Assembly: GCA_026392355.1 (NCBI GenBank) | Contig: JAPLCF010000028.1 | Span: forward strand, 1-64,000 | Source of the DNA: Actinomycetota bacterium | Lineage (GTDB): Bacteria > Actinomycetota > Thermoleophilia > Gaiellales > F1-60-MAGs149 | DNA: 64,000 nt | Direction of reading: 5' to 3' | Shown: piece after piece, positions 15,505 through 24,906 of the stretch | How positions within the stretch are numbered: the first letter of the stretch is position 1 | Layout: each line of letters starts with the position of its first letter | Translations under genes and position numbers: made by a program | The notes under the pieces: model-generated | The model's database searches: none | What the model was told of the DNA's origin: nothing | The model's input: only the letters and a program-made list of their open reading frames with translations

Positions 15505-17190
15505 CTACCCCTTGACGACGCGCGTGACGTTCGCGGCGGTGAGCACGGCGCGCGTCTGCGGCCGCACGTGCGTGGCCACGATCCGTAGCGTGCCGAGGCG
15601 CGTGTTCGGCCCGATCGTCAGCTTGACCTTGCGCCAGCCCTTCACGACCGGCCGCCCCTTGCCGACGGCGACGAGGCCGCCGCGCTCGCCGTAGGTGCGC
15701 AGCGTGAGCCGCCCGCGGTACGGCACCTTCACGCGCACGATCACCGTGGTGCCCTGCCGCACCCGCTTCGGCGGCTGGATGATCAGCGCCGGCCCCGACA
15801 CCGCCGCCGCGCCACCCGCGGCGTCGCCGCCGGGCGCCGCGGCACTGCCGGCGACGGGCGCGCCGGGAGCCGCCGGCAGCCCGATGCCATCCACATCGAC
15901 CTGCGGTACGCCGCCGAGCACGCGCCCGGGCACCCACACCGGTCCGGGCACGGGCGGCACGACAATCGCGAGCGACGACGCCGGCTGCTCGATCGCACCC
16001 GCGTCATACAGCTCGGGGCCGCCGATGATGAACGGCTGCGGCCGCTCGACGCCGTTGAAGGCGAGCCGCAGCAGCATCTCCTGCACGACGTCGAAGGGAT
16101 ACGCCGCGGGAATCCCGAGCTGCGTGGAGAAGCGGTTGCTGGGCCCGGCCACCGCGCCGCCGCCGAGCCGCGCGACACCGCTGGCGAAGGTGTAGTCGAG
16201 CTCGAACGCGCCGACCGCCCGGTTGCCGCCGCCGGTGGCGTCGACGGCGATCGGCGGCCCGTCGATCACCATGCCCTGGCTGATCACGCGCGACCGCACA
16301 GACGAGATGCCGACGTCGTACGCCCCGGAGATCGTGCTGAGCGTGGCGTAGACGAGCGAGTCGGTCACGTTGATCCCCGCGCCGCCGGCGACGTTCGGGG
16401 AGAGGATCAGCGTGTTGGCGATCTGCGCGAACCCGTCCGCCCCCACGGACAGCGCGTGATGGATCAGTGGCGGGCACCCGGCCACGCTGCCGTTGAGCAG
16501 CGACTGGTTCACGAGCAGCAGGTCGAACACGTTGCGCGAGCCGCGGTAGGTGATCACCGGGGCGCCCCGAACCGACGTCTGCACCACGTTCGAGGCGACG
16601 TCCAGACCCTGCTCGAGCGAGTGCGCGGCGTCACCGATGTCACCGACGTCGAGGACGATGCCGGGCGAGCACCCGTTGGCCGTAATCGTGGCGCGGTAGG
16701 CATCCAGCGCGGCGCTCAAGACGTTGACGGTGCCGACGACGGATGCATCGGTGATCGCCACATCCACCCGCTCCGCGCTGATCGCCTCCCCGGGGCTCGA
16801 GACCACAAGGCCGGTGAACGTGACGGAGCGCCCCCATCCGCGCGACGAGTCGGGGACGTAAAGGTCGTCGCGGTTGGGCGTGCCGATGTCGACGTTGCCG
16901 GCGATCACGGTGCGCGCACCGGCACCGGCGATGGAGACGCGATTGGCGTCGCGGATGACGAGGTTGCCGCGGTACGTGCCGGTCCCGAGCAGCACCCGAT
17001 CATCGCCGGCGTTGCGCATGGCGAACCGCAGCGCGCCCATGACCGTCCGGCACGGGTTGCATGTGGCGTCGGAGCCCTGCCCCGAGTCGGCATTGGCGAC
17101 CGGGTAGTTGGCGGCCTGTGCCACGCCCGCGCACGCGAGGACCGCGACGAGGGCGAGAACGACGGTGACGGCCCGACGCGCGCGAATCAT
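15505..17190 (-). CDS. Secreted right-handed beta-helix-like protein
   Basis: 561 residues from ATG 17190. There is a signal peptide (MIRARRAVTVVLALVAVLACAGVAQAA), then NADSGQGSDATCNPCRTVMGAL, the common start of polymorphic-outer-membrane or parallel-beta-helix proteins, with repeated turns such as GNLVIRDANRVSIAGAGA. A Pro/Gly/Ala-rich linker (about 420-470) leads to a C-terminal beta domain of about 85 residues ending NVTRVVKG. Probably a surface or extracellular protein. TATCCT 6 bases before the ATG suggests a leaderless start. Confidence 0.65.
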   Translation of the reverse strand: MIRARRAVTVVLALVAVLACAGVAQAANYPVANADSGQGSDATCNPCRTVMGALRFAMRNAGDDRVLLGTGTYRGNLVIRDANRVSIAGAGARTVIAGNVDIGTPNRDDLYVPDSSRGWGRSVTFTGLVVSSPGEAISAERVDVAITDASVVGTVNVLSAALDAYRATITANGCSPGIVLDVGDIGDAAHSLEQGLDVASNVVQTSVRGAPVITYRGSRNVFDLLLVNQSLLNGSVAGCPPLIHHALSVGADGFAQIANTLILSPNVAGGAGINVTDSLVYATLSTISGAYDVGISSVRSRVISQGMVIDGPPIAVDATGGGNRAVGAFELDYTFASGVARLGGGAVAGPSNRFSTQLGIPAAYPFDVVQEMLLRLAFNGVERPQPFIIGGPELYDAGAIEQPASSLAIVVPPVPGPVWVPGRVLGGVPQVDVDGIGLPAAPGAPVAGSAAAPGGDAAGGAAAVSGPALIIQPPKRVRQGTTVIVRVKVPYRGRLTLRTYGERGGLVAVGKGRPVVKGWRKVKLTIGPNTRLGTLRIVATHVRPQTRAVLTAANVTRVVKG

Positions 17191-17196
17191 GTGTCG

Positions 17197-17202
17197 AGGA
17201 TA
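17197..17202 (-). promoter_or_regulatory. Putative -10 box TATCCT, leaderless start
   Basis: On the minus strand TATCCT is followed by 6 bases and the ATG at 17190. Confidence 0.45.
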
Positions 17203-17248
17203 GTTGCCACAACCAGCGCCGTAAAGGTGACGCAAACGCTCGCGTCAG

Positions 17249-17563
17249 TTACGCACTCGCAACAGCGAGCCGCCGCCCGCCAAACCACGCCACGCCCTGC
17301 AGCACGAGGATCACCCCGGCGTAGAACGGCACGGAGAACGGCTGCACGATCAGCGCGACCGCGAGCGGCACGGTGATGATCGAGCAGATCAGGGGCACGC
17401 CCCGCAGCGGCAGTGCGTCGGCGGCGATCGAGCCGCAGCCGAGCAGGAAGATCACGATCGCGCACAGCCCGGAGATCGCGAACACCTCGGGCTGCGGGAT
17501 CAGGAGACCCGCGACGAAGGCGATCAGTGCGAGCACGCTGATCGTGATGCGCAGGGTCTTCAT
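17249..17563 (-). CDS. Small membrane protein at the end of the glycosyltransferase operon
   Basis: 104 residues with about four hydrophobic segments (ITISVLALIAFVAGLLIP; AISGLCAIVIFLLGCGSIAA; VPLICSIITVPLAVALIV; AGVILVLQGVAWFGG). No known family. Its ATG overlaps the stop of the upstream giant glycosyltransferase as ATGA, so it belongs to the same operon and may help anchor or regulate that machinery. This is inference from position only. Confidence 0.6.
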   Translation of the reverse strand: MKTLRITISVLALIAFVAGLLIPQPEVFAISGLCAIVIFLLGCGSIAADALPLRGVPLICSIITVPLAVALIVQPFSVPFYAGVILVLQGVAWFGGRRLAVASA

Positions 17564-20500
17564 GTACTTATCTTCGCGTGGGTTGCGTCCGTGGGACGGA
17601 TCGGAGCCGTCGGACCGGTGTGTACGTCCAACCACTCGAGCAGCGGACGGGTGGCAACGGCCGGCTCGTAGCGCTGACGCACGAGCGCACGCCCCGCGTC
17701 GGCGAGGCACTGCCAGAGCGCGGCGTCACCGGCGACACGCAGGTACAGCTCGGCGAGCTCGGCGTCGGTCTCCCCGACCAACAGATGCTCGCCCGCCACG
17801 GCACCGAGCCCGGTCGCGCCGAACGGCGTCGTCACGACGGGCAGACCGGCGGCGAGAGCGGCGACGATCTTGCTGTTGATACCGGCGCCCCACTCGATGG
17901 GCGCGACGAGCGCCACGTGTGCGGCATGGAAGGCGTCGAGATCGTCGACCCACCCGCAGACGCTGATCCCCGGTCGGCCGCTCAGCGCCACGAGCTCGGG
18001 CGGCGGAAAGGCGCCGCCGATGGTGAGCGTCTCAGCCGGTGCCGCTGCACGAACGCGAGGAAAGACCTGCGCGCCGAGCCGCAGAGCCGCATCGATGTTC
18101 GGGACGTGCCGGAAGCCACCGACGAAGGCCATGCCATGCCGGGCGCTGCGCGGGGCCGGGGCGGGCTCGACGCGGTACATCACCGGGACGAGTGCGGTCT
18201 CGACACCAGGCGCACGCTCGTGCACGACGCGTGCCTCCTCTTCGGAGACGGTGAGGACGAGATCGCTCGCCGTGAAGGCCGCCAGCTCGAGGCCGGCGAC
18301 GACGTCGACGAAGCCGTCGGCTCCGGCCCCACGGCGCTCGTTGCGCGCGCGTGCCCGATCGGCGTGAAGATCGACGGTGTCATAGATGAGCTGGCTCTGC
18401 GGCCACGTGCCTTTCAGATGGAGCGCGAAGGCGCCGAACGTCTCGGGGCGGCTGAGCAGAATCGCCTGCGGCGGCCGTGGGAGCGCGGCCACGACCTCAT
18501 CGAGGCCGGCCACGACACGACAGCCCTCGGCCCGCAGGTCGTCTGCCACCGGCGATGCGTCGTCGAGGTCGAGTGCGGCGAAGACGACATCCCACCCGTC
18601 GGCGAGCAACGCGCGCACGATGCCGCGCATCCGCGTCGAGCCGCCCTCGAGGTCGTCGCGCGGGAGCTGCAGGTCGCTGACGACGATCGACCGCTCGCGC
18701 GTGCCGGCCGCGACGGGCACGGCGTCGGCGCGTCGCACCAGCTCGTCGCCCCACTTCCGAAGCAAGCGCCGGCGGCCCAGCGCCATCAGCACATCTTTGG
18801 TGGGGTCGCCGTCCGTCCCGTAGGACTGCCCCGCGAGGTGGACGACACGTGCGGCGGGCTCGACGCGGATGCGGAGGCCACGAGCGCGAACGGCCAGACA
18901 TAGGTCGGCGTCCTCGAAGTAGGCCGGCGCGTAGCCCGCATCGAAGCCGCCCACCGCCTCCCACAGCTCGCGGCGCAGGGCGAGGCACGCGCCGGACACG
19001 TAGTCCACGTCCACGCCGGCGATGCTCGGATCATCACCGGCGAGGCCCGTGCCGAGGATCTGCGGGACCCCGTCGCGTCCGAGCAGCCCGCCGGCCTCGG
19101 CGACGCGCCCGTCGGGATGCAGGAGCAGTGCGCCTGCGATGCCCGTCCTCTCGTCGGCTGCGAGCGTGTCGAGCAGTGCACTGAGCCAGCCGGGTTGCGG
19201 CACGGTGTCGTTGCTGAGCAGCACGATCACATCGCCGCGAGCACGGGCAGCGCCGGCATTGACTGCGCCGACGAACCCCGTCCGTGCAGCCAACCGGACG
19301 TACTCGACGCCGGGCACGCCGGCCAACACCTCCGACCGGTCGAGCGAGCTCCCGTCATCGACGACGATGAACTCGAGCGAGCGATCCACGCTTGTGGTGC
19401 TGGCCGCCTCCAGGCACTGCAGCGTCAGCTCGAACTGCTCGTGAAAGGGGATGATGATCGACGCGTCGAGCCTGCCCTCGGCGCGCCAGGCCAGGCCGCG
19501 CAGTGGTGGAATCGGGTACACGCCACCGCCACCGAGCCGACGGCGGGTGCTGCGTCGCAGGGCACGCCCGAGGACCGCGCGGCGCGTGCGGGCGAGGTCG
19601 GCTTCGAGCGGCGTGGCCGCGGCCGTTGCCGCGGGGCGCTCTGCGATCACCTCGTCGAGCGAGTGGATACCGAGATCGGCACGCAGGGCGCGTCGCACGA
19701 TGATCGTCTCCTGGTAGCGGTGCACGCGATGGGCGGCCCAGGCGCGACGCAGCGCGTACTCGGCACCGGAGGTGCTCCGACGGTCGCCAGGCCGTTGTGG
19801 CGCATGCCCGGCGTCGGCGCGCGATGGGCCTCGAAGCCCAGTTGGTACGACAATCGCGTCATCGCCATCCTCGGCGCGTGACGCGTCGCCGGCGAGCCCG
19901 ACCGGCAGCGCGAGAAACTCTCCGAGCCGCGGCCGCGGCTCGAGCGTCTCCCAGTGGAGGAGTGCGCGGACAGCCCCGTCCCATGCCATCACCGTCGCGA
20001 TCGCGCGGGAGAGATCGCCGTCGGCCTCGGGGTCGTGCCGCCGGGCGAGCTCGCGGTGGGTGCGCTCGGCGTAGGCACCGAGGTCGAACGCGGTGGGATC
20101 GTACGCATCGGTTACCGCGTAGCGCGCCTGCCGCAGCACGAAATCGCGCAGCGAGCTGTAGTTCGCGTGGTGGATGCAGGGACCGGTGGTCGGATCCACG
20201 ATGTGCAGGCGGTGATGCCCGTCGCGGAACACGGGTGGCTGGTGATGCGCCGCGGAGTAGGCGAGCGATCCGCTGCGAAACAGGCGCCACTGATGGTCGG
20301 GAGCGAAGCCCGTGCCCTGCATCACCCGCCCGGCGATGGTGTTGATGCGCGGGAGGGCGAAGGCGTCGACGTCGGCACCGAGCTGTTCCACGAGTGCGAT
20401 CACGAGGCGCCCACCGTCGTCGGCGAGGCTCTCGTCGGCATCGAGCACGAGGGTCCACGGGTGGACCGCCTCAGCGAGGTGACGATTGCGGATCGCATCG

Positions 20501-20685
20501 TTCCATGGCTCGGCCGGAATCGCGACAACGCGAGCGCCGGCGGCGACGGCGATCGTGCATGTGTCATCGGTGCTCGCCATGTCGAGCACCACGACATCGT
20601 CGCTCCAGGCCACGGACGCGAGGCACGGTGCGATGGTGGCCGCCGAGTCGCGGGTGTGGATCAGCACGGAGATCTCAGGCGCCAT
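17560..20685 (-). CDS. Three-domain glycosyltransferase (GT2-GT2-GT4), 1041 aa
   Basis: Start ATG 20685 with GGAGGAG 8 bases upstream. Domain 1 (about 1-240) is a GT2 fold: ISVLIHTRDSAATIAPCL, then VVLDMASTDDT and LVLDADE. Domain 2 (about 405-680) is a second GT2 of rhamnosyltransferase type: ASIIIPFHEQFELTLQCL, VVDDGSS, SNDTVPQPGWL and YFEDADLCLAVRARG. Domain 3 (about 695-1041) is GT4/GT1-like, with a nucleotide-sugar part PIEWGAGINSKIVAALAAGL and PVVTTPFGATG. One polypeptide could add several sugars in order. It overlaps the upstream GT2 gene by 11 bp and the downstream small membrane gene by 4 bp. Confidence 0.88.
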   Translation of the reverse strand: MAPEISVLIHTRDSAATIAPCLASVAWSDDVVVLDMASTDDTCTIAVAAGARVVAIPAEPWNDAIRNRHLAEAVHPWTLVLDADESLADDGGRLVIALVEQLGADVDAFALPRINTIAGRVMQGTGFAPDHQWRLFRSGSLAYSAAHHQPPVFRDGHHRLHIVDPTTGPCIHHANYSSLRDFVLRQARYAVTDAYDPTAFDLGAYAERTHRELARRHDPEADGDLSRAIATVMAWDGAVRALLHWETLEPRPRLGEFLALPVGLAGDASRAEDGDDAIVVPTGLRGPSRADAGHAPQRPGDRRSTSGAEYALRRAWAAHRVHRYQETIIVRRALRADLGIHSLDEVIAERPAATAAATPLEADLARTRRAVLGRALRRSTRRRLGGGGVYPIPPLRGLAWRAEGRLDASIIIPFHEQFELTLQCLEAASTTSVDRSLEFIVVDDGSSLDRSEVLAGVPGVEYVRLAARTGFVGAVNAGAARARGDVIVLLSNDTVPQPGWLSALLDTLAADERTGIAGALLLHPDGRVAEAGGLLGRDGVPQILGTGLAGDDPSIAGVDVDYVSGACLALRRELWEAVGGFDAGYAPAYFEDADLCLAVRARGLRIRVEPAARVVHLAGQSYGTDGDPTKDVLMALGRRRLLRKWGDELVRRADAVPVAAGTRERSIVVSDLQLPRDDLEGGSTRMRGIVRALLADGWDVVFAALDLDDASPVADDLRAEGCRVVAGLDEVVAALPRPPQAILLSRPETFGAFALHLKGTWPQSQLIYDTVDLHADRARARNERRGAGADGFVDVVAGLELAAFTASDLVLTVSEEEARVVHERAPGVETALVPVMYRVEPAPAPRSARHGMAFVGGFRHVPNIDAALRLGAQVFPRVRAAAPAETLTIGGAFPPPELVALSGRPGISVCGWVDDLDAFHAAHVALVAPIEWGAGINSKIVAALAAGLPVVTTPFGATGLGAVAGEHLLVGETDAELAELYLRVAGDAALWQCLADAGRALVRQRYEPAVATRPLLEWLDVHTGPTAPIRPTDATHAKIST

Positions 20686-21430
20686 ACGGCAACTCCTCCG
20701 CGTCGATCGACCAACGGCCGTGCCAACGCTCGAGGAACACGCGGCGCGACGGGATGTCACGCTCGACGCGCCCCGGTGTCTGCGATTCGAAATGGATCGA
20801 GTCGACCCGCTGCGCACACGCGACGCGGTAGCCGAGTTGGCGGGCGCGCAGGCACAGGTCGGCGTCTTCGTAGCCGAAGGGGTAGTCCTCGCAGAGGCCG
20901 CCGAGTTGCTCCCACACGTCGCGGCGAATAAGCTGGGCCGCGCCGGTCACGCACTGCAGGTAGCGCGGCGCACGCGGCACGATCGTGGTCGGACGACGCG
21001 CGCGATCGTGGAACGGCCCGTGCTCGCCGAACACGACGCCGCAGTGCTGGATGGTGCCGTCGGGAAACAGCAGGCGCGTGCCGACGATGCCCATCAGTGG
21101 CTCGTGTACGAGGTCAAGCATCTCGCCAAGCGCGTGGCGGTGCAGGAGCACGTCGTTGTTGAGTAGCAGCACGAGATCGCAAGCGGAGGCCGCGACTCCT
21201 GCGTTGCAGGCCTCGCTGAACGAGCGGTGCTCGTCGTAGCGCAGCAGCACGTCGATGGCGGGCAGGTCGGCGCGAACGTACGGCGGGTCGGTCGCGTTGT
21301 CGCAGACGATGATCGTTCCGCTGGCGCGGTCAGCGACCTGCTCCAGCGCCAGCTGCACATGATCGATCGCGACGGCGAGCAGCGCGTTCATGCCACGCGA
21401 GGGGATCACGATCGCGATGCGCTCAGACAC
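20675..21430 (-). CDS. Family 2 glycosyltransferase
   Basis: 251 residues. GT2 features: IAIVIPSRGMNALLAVAI, VCDNAT, the DxD-like metal site LLNNDVLLHR, the acceptor-side GYEDADLCLRARQ (ED motif), and a C-terminal HF segment. It resembles rhamnosyltransferases of the WbbL/GlfT type. Cytoplasmic, no membrane segment. Its start overlaps the stop of the upstream gene (21423) by 8 bp and its end overlaps the three-domain transferase by 11 bp. Confidence 0.85.
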   Translation of the reverse strand: MSERIAIVIPSRGMNALLAVAIDHVQLALEQVADRASGTIIVCDNATDPPYVRADLPAIDVLLRYDEHRSFSEACNAGVAASACDLVLLLNNDVLLHRHALGEMLDLVHEPLMGIVGTRLLFPDGTIQHCGVVFGEHGPFHDRARRPTTIVPRAPRYLQCVTGAAQLIRRDVWEQLGGLCEDYPFGYEDADLCLRARQLGYRVACAQRVDSIHFESQTPGRVERDIPSRRVFLERWHGRWSIDAEELPYGA

Positions 21431-22328
21431 GAGGCTGCCCCAGTGGTCGACGCATGCGCTCGGGGAGCGTGGCCGCGAACGCGGCGACCTTGACGGCCTG
21501 CGCCTCGCGGCGGTAGCGCAGGCCCGTCGCGATGGCTGCGTGGCGCAGCGACTGCCAGTGCGCAGCGCGAGCCGGGGCGAACAGCGTCGCGAGCTCGCGC
21601 TCGAGATGCTCGACGTCGCCCACCACGCAGTTGATCCCGTCTTCGAGGAACTCCATGCCCCCGAGCACGGGCACGCTGAACACGACGCACCCAGCGGCCA
21701 TCGCCTCGAGCGCGGGCAGCCCGAACCACTCCCCCTCGGCGGTGGCCAGGTAGACGCCGGCTCGGCGCATCATCTGCGCGACTTCGACCTCGTCGCTCCC
21801 ATCGATCGGGACGAGGTGCAGGTCGGGGCAGGCCTCGGCCAGCTGCTCGGCGATCTCCCGGCCTCGCCGCGGCATGTGCGTGGCGACGTGCGGATCCTTC
21901 AGCTCGCCGCGATGATAAAAGGTCGGTGCGATCGAGATGCCGACGTCGGTCGGGGCGCGGCCACCGGCGGCGAGCACGTAGTCGTGGGCCTGCTGCCAGC
22001 ACGTCAGTACCGTCACGTTCTCGTCGCGCAGAACCGGGTCGATCAGCGGGTCGGTGCCCTGACAGTGGAAGAAGAGCGGCAGCCCGCTGCGCCGGAGCTC
22101 GGCGTGGTCGTGGGGCAGGCTGAACATGATCGCGTCGCCATCGCCGAGGTGGTCGAGCGCCCAGGCGCGCGCGACGACGGGCGCCTGCGAACGAAACCAG
22201 CCGCTTGCCTTGCCGTCGGGCGTAGCAATGCAGGCGGCGACGCCTTCGGCCTGCAGGAGATCGACGAACTGGTAGGCGACTTTGATGCCGCCGAAGATGC
22301 CGGCGCTGGGTACGGCGTAGACGATCAT
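21423..22328 (-). CDS. GT4-like glycosyltransferase
   Basis: 301 residues. The N-terminal part starts MIVYAVPSAGIFGGIKVAYQFVDLL, the usual first strand and loop of GT4 enzymes. The C-terminal nucleotide-binding part has RAGVYLATAEGEWFGLPALE followed by AMAAGCVVFSVPVLGGMEFL, the conserved E-x(7)-E donor-binding segment. It is shorter than standard GT4 proteins (about 370). ATG 22328 overlaps the previous stop as ATGA. Confidence 0.82.
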   Translation of the reverse strand: MIVYAVPSAGIFGGIKVAYQFVDLLQAEGVAACIATPDGKASGWFRSQAPVVARAWALDHLGDGDAIMFSLPHDHAELRRSGLPLFFHCQGTDPLIDPVLRDENVTVLTCWQQAHDYVLAAGGRAPTDVGISIAPTFYHRGELKDPHVATHMPRRGREIAEQLAEACPDLHLVPIDGSDEVEVAQMMRRAGVYLATAEGEWFGLPALEAMAAGCVVFSVPVLGGMEFLEDGINCVVGDVEHLERELATLFAPARAAHWQSLRHAAIATGLRYRREAQAVKVAAFAATLPERMRRPLGQPRV

Positions 22329-23938
22329 GCCGCGTTCCCGGCCAGCAGCTGCGCGAGTCTGCCGGTGATCGGACCGAAGGCGCGCCGGCTGTACTGCACG
22401 CGTGCGGCGGCGAGCAGTGCGCCGCGCGCGGCCGCCGTCACGTCGGCTCCCTGCTGTTCGGCGTGTCGCACGGTCGTGCCGGTCGAGACGATCCGCCCAC
22501 CCGCCGCACACCAGCGCTGCCCGAGGTCGACGTCCTCCATGTAGAGGAAGTACGCCTCGTCGAAGCCACCGAGCCGCCGCAGCGCCGCAGCCGGCAGAAA
22601 CACGCAGGCCCCGAGCGGCCACGCCCAGCCGTGCCCGTCGTACCGCGGCCCGTGCTCGGCGAGCGCTGCCACCCTGCTCGTGGCGTTGTGCGTGCGGGCG
22701 ACGTCGGCGAGCAGGCGCCGCCGCGTGTAGGCACCGCGGACGCCCGCCGTCACCACCCCGGCCTCGTCGACGAAGTCCGGCACGGCGCAGACCGCGTCGT
22801 CGGTACACAGCTCGGCGCCACGCCGGATAGTTGCGACGTCGACGAGGCAATCGGGGTTGACGACGCAGACGATCTCAGTCTCTACGAGGCGGAGGCCGGC
22901 GTTCGCACCGACGGCGAACCCGTGATTGCGCGGCAGCTCGACGACGTCGCACCCGGCAGCACGGGCGCGAGCGACGGTCTCGTCGTCAGAGGCATTGTCG
23001 ACGACGATCACGTGCTCGACACCGGCCATACGCAGCGCACGGGCGCAGTCGTCGATCACTCGCTCGGAGCGATGCGTCACGACGACGGCGGTCACGCGCG
23101 CGCTCAGTGCATCGCCGGCCGCTACCCGGGAGCTGATCGCGTCCATCTGGGCGAGCGTCTCGGGCGTCGGGCCGTCCATGAAGTTCGAGAAGTGCAGGAT
23201 GCGCGCGCCGTCGCGGGGAAATGGGTCGTGCCACCAGGAGCAGTGGTTCCACTCCCAGTCGAGGTCGGCGCAACTGCCCGGCCGGACGCTCAGCACCCAA
23301 TGTTGGAAGTAATCCTGATCCGCGATCATGTGCGCACCGAACACGTGTGGGCCGCGGGCCGCACCGATCCGCGCGAGCGCGTCGGCCACCACCTCGGCGA
23401 GTGCGTCGCACCGCCCGAGCACGACGCCGCTGTTGAAGTAGCGGAACGCCTCGAGGGTGGGTGGCGACACCTCGGGGTCGATGAAGCCCAGCGTGTGCAC
23501 GCGATAGTGCTCGAGAAACGCGGCACGATCCATCGATGAGCCGCGGATCGTGGCCTGCTCGACCATGCCGAGCGGATGCCCGGCGAGTGCGGCCGCCACA
23601 TCCGCGCCCGTGGTTGGCCGCACCACGCGCGCGTCCGCATCGAACAGCACCATCAGCGGCGTGTCTGCCACCGCGATCGCCCGGTCGAGTGCGTGGAACT
23701 TGGCGAGGAAGCGCGCGGCGCGATCCTCACCATCGACCGGGTCGACGCGCATGCCGCAGACGCGGGGATCGGCGGCGAGCGCGACGGGGAGCGGCCGATC
23801 GGCGACCAGCACGAGGTCCCAGTCGGTGTGCTCGAGCACGGACCGTGCGGCCCCCTCGGCAGCTCGATGGTAACCATCGGCACCGAGAGCCACGATGCAC
23901 CCCGTGGCGCGAGGCGACGCTGATGCCCGAGTATCCAT
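22325..23938 (-). CDS. Two-domain glycosyltransferase (GT8/GT-A-like plus GT2)
   Basis: 537 residues. The first domain (about 1-275) resembles GT8/glycogenin-type GT-A enzymes: VALGADGYHRAAEGAARSV, VLFDADARVVRP (DxD), and a HMIADQDYFQHWVL segment. The second (about 280-537) is a GT2 of WbbL type: VTAVVVTHRSERVIDDC, VVDNASDD, CVVNPDCLVDVATI and YFLYMEDVDLGQR. It is the first gene of the overlapping minus-strand operon 23938 to 17249. Confidence 0.85.
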   Translation of the reverse strand: MDTRASASPRATGCIVALGADGYHRAAEGAARSVLEHTDWDLVLVADRPLPVALAADPRVCGMRVDPVDGEDRAARFLAKFHALDRAIAVADTPLMVLFDADARVVRPTTGADVAAALAGHPLGMVEQATIRGSSMDRAAFLEHYRVHTLGFIDPEVSPPTLEAFRYFNSGVVLGRCDALAEVVADALARIGAARGPHVFGAHMIADQDYFQHWVLSVRPGSCADLDWEWNHCSWWHDPFPRDGARILHFSNFMDGPTPETLAQMDAISSRVAAGDALSARVTAVVVTHRSERVIDDCARALRMAGVEHVIVVDNASDDETVARARAAGCDVVELPRNHGFAVGANAGLRLVETEIVCVVNPDCLVDVATIRRGAELCTDDAVCAVPDFVDEAGVVTAGVRGAYTRRRLLADVARTHNATSRVAALAEHGPRYDGHGWAWPLGACVFLPAAALRRLGGFDEAYFLYMEDVDLGQRWCAAGGRIVSTGTTVRHAEQQGADVTAAARGALLAAARVQYSRRAFGPITGRLAQLLAGNAA

Positions 23939-23976
23939 TCGTCAAATAGGAGCAGGTCGGGCGGCGCGCCTGCCTC

Positions 23977-23982
23977 TATCCT
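23977..23982 (+). promoter_or_regulatory. Putative -10 box TATCCT, near-leaderless start
   Basis: TATCCT ends 8 bases before the ATG at 23991, in the 52-bp gap between divergent glycosyltransferase genes. Confidence 0.4.
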
Positions 23983-23990
23983 CACACTTG

Positions 23991-24902
23991 ATGTCCACGC
24001 TGCGCTTCTGCACCATTGCCAACGCTGTGAATCTGCCGATGGTGGCGCAGCTGTCACGGTCGCTGAAGACGCACCACCCCGAAGCGCAACTGACGCTCGC
24101 GCTGGTCGAACGCCAGCATGTCAACGCCAGCCGCCGCTCGCTCCTCGCCGACGTCGACGAGGTCCTGCTCGCCGACGAGATCTTCGGCGGCGGCTTCGAT
24201 GCGTGGCTGGCCGGGCGGTCGGCGTACATCGCCGCGTGCGCGCTCAAGCCCGCGCTGCTTCGCCTGCTCTTGGCCCGTGACGACGCAACGGGCGTCGTGC
24301 AGCTCGACCCCGACATGGACGTCCACGCGCGCCTCGACGATGTCGTCCCACAGGTCGCAGAGGGGGCGGTGCTGATCACCCCGCATCTCACCACCCCAGG
24401 CGTGCCGCAGGCGGGCATTCCCCAAGACGAACGCAACTGCTTTCGCTTCGGGACCTACAACTTGGGGTTCATCGCTGTCGGGCAGGGCGCTTCGACGCGG
24501 GCCTTCCTCGACTGGTGGGACGACCGCGTGCGGCAGCTCTGCTCCACCGATGAGCCGGCCGGACCGTTCACCGATCAGGGCTGGATCGATCTCGCGCCGG
24601 GGATGTTCGAGGCGGTGCGCGTCTTCCGCCACGCGGGCTTCAATCTGGCCACGTGGGATGCGACGAACCGCATCGTCACCCGCGATGCCCGCGGTGCGCT
24701 GCGGGCGAACGGCGAGCCGCTCGTGGTCACCCACTACTCGGGCTGGACCCGCGGCGATCACGCCTTCGCCCTGCGGGCCATCCGGCCCGTGAACCCAATC
24801 TTCGGCGAGCTGTCCGACGCCTTCGGTGTGCGCCTGACCGCATTCGAGGAGTTGTTTGGTCCGGCGCCGAGTTGGTCCTACGCCGAGTCCGGCTCGAGCT
24901 GA
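23991..24902 (+). CDS. GT8-like glycosyltransferase
   Basis: 303 residues. STLRFCTIANAVNLPMVAQL at the start, VVQLDPDMDVHARL (DxD metal site), NLGFIAVGQGASTRAFLDWW and TDQGWIDLAPGMF are the blocks of the GT-A fold seen also in the N-terminal half of the protein at 33300-35615, to which it is clearly related (LDPDI, YNLGFIGL, FLEWW). No membrane span. Transcribed away from the glycosyltransferase operon. It faces the phosphoesterase gene across 4 bp. Confidence 0.78.
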   Translation: MSTLRFCTIANAVNLPMVAQLSRSLKTHHPEAQLTLALVERQHVNASRRSLLADVDEVLLADEIFGGGFDAWLAGRSAYIAACALKPALLRLLLARDDATGVVQLDPDMDVHARLDDVVPQVAEGAVLITPHLTTPGVPQAGIPQDERNCFRFGTYNLGFIAVGQGASTRAFLDWWDDRVRQLCSTDEPAGPFTDQGWIDLAPGMFEAVRVFRHAGFNLATWDATNRIVTRDARGALRANGEPLVVTHYSGWTRGDHAFALRAIRPVNPIFGELSDAFGVRLTAFEELFGPAPSWSYAESGSS

Positions 24903-24906
24903 CCGC

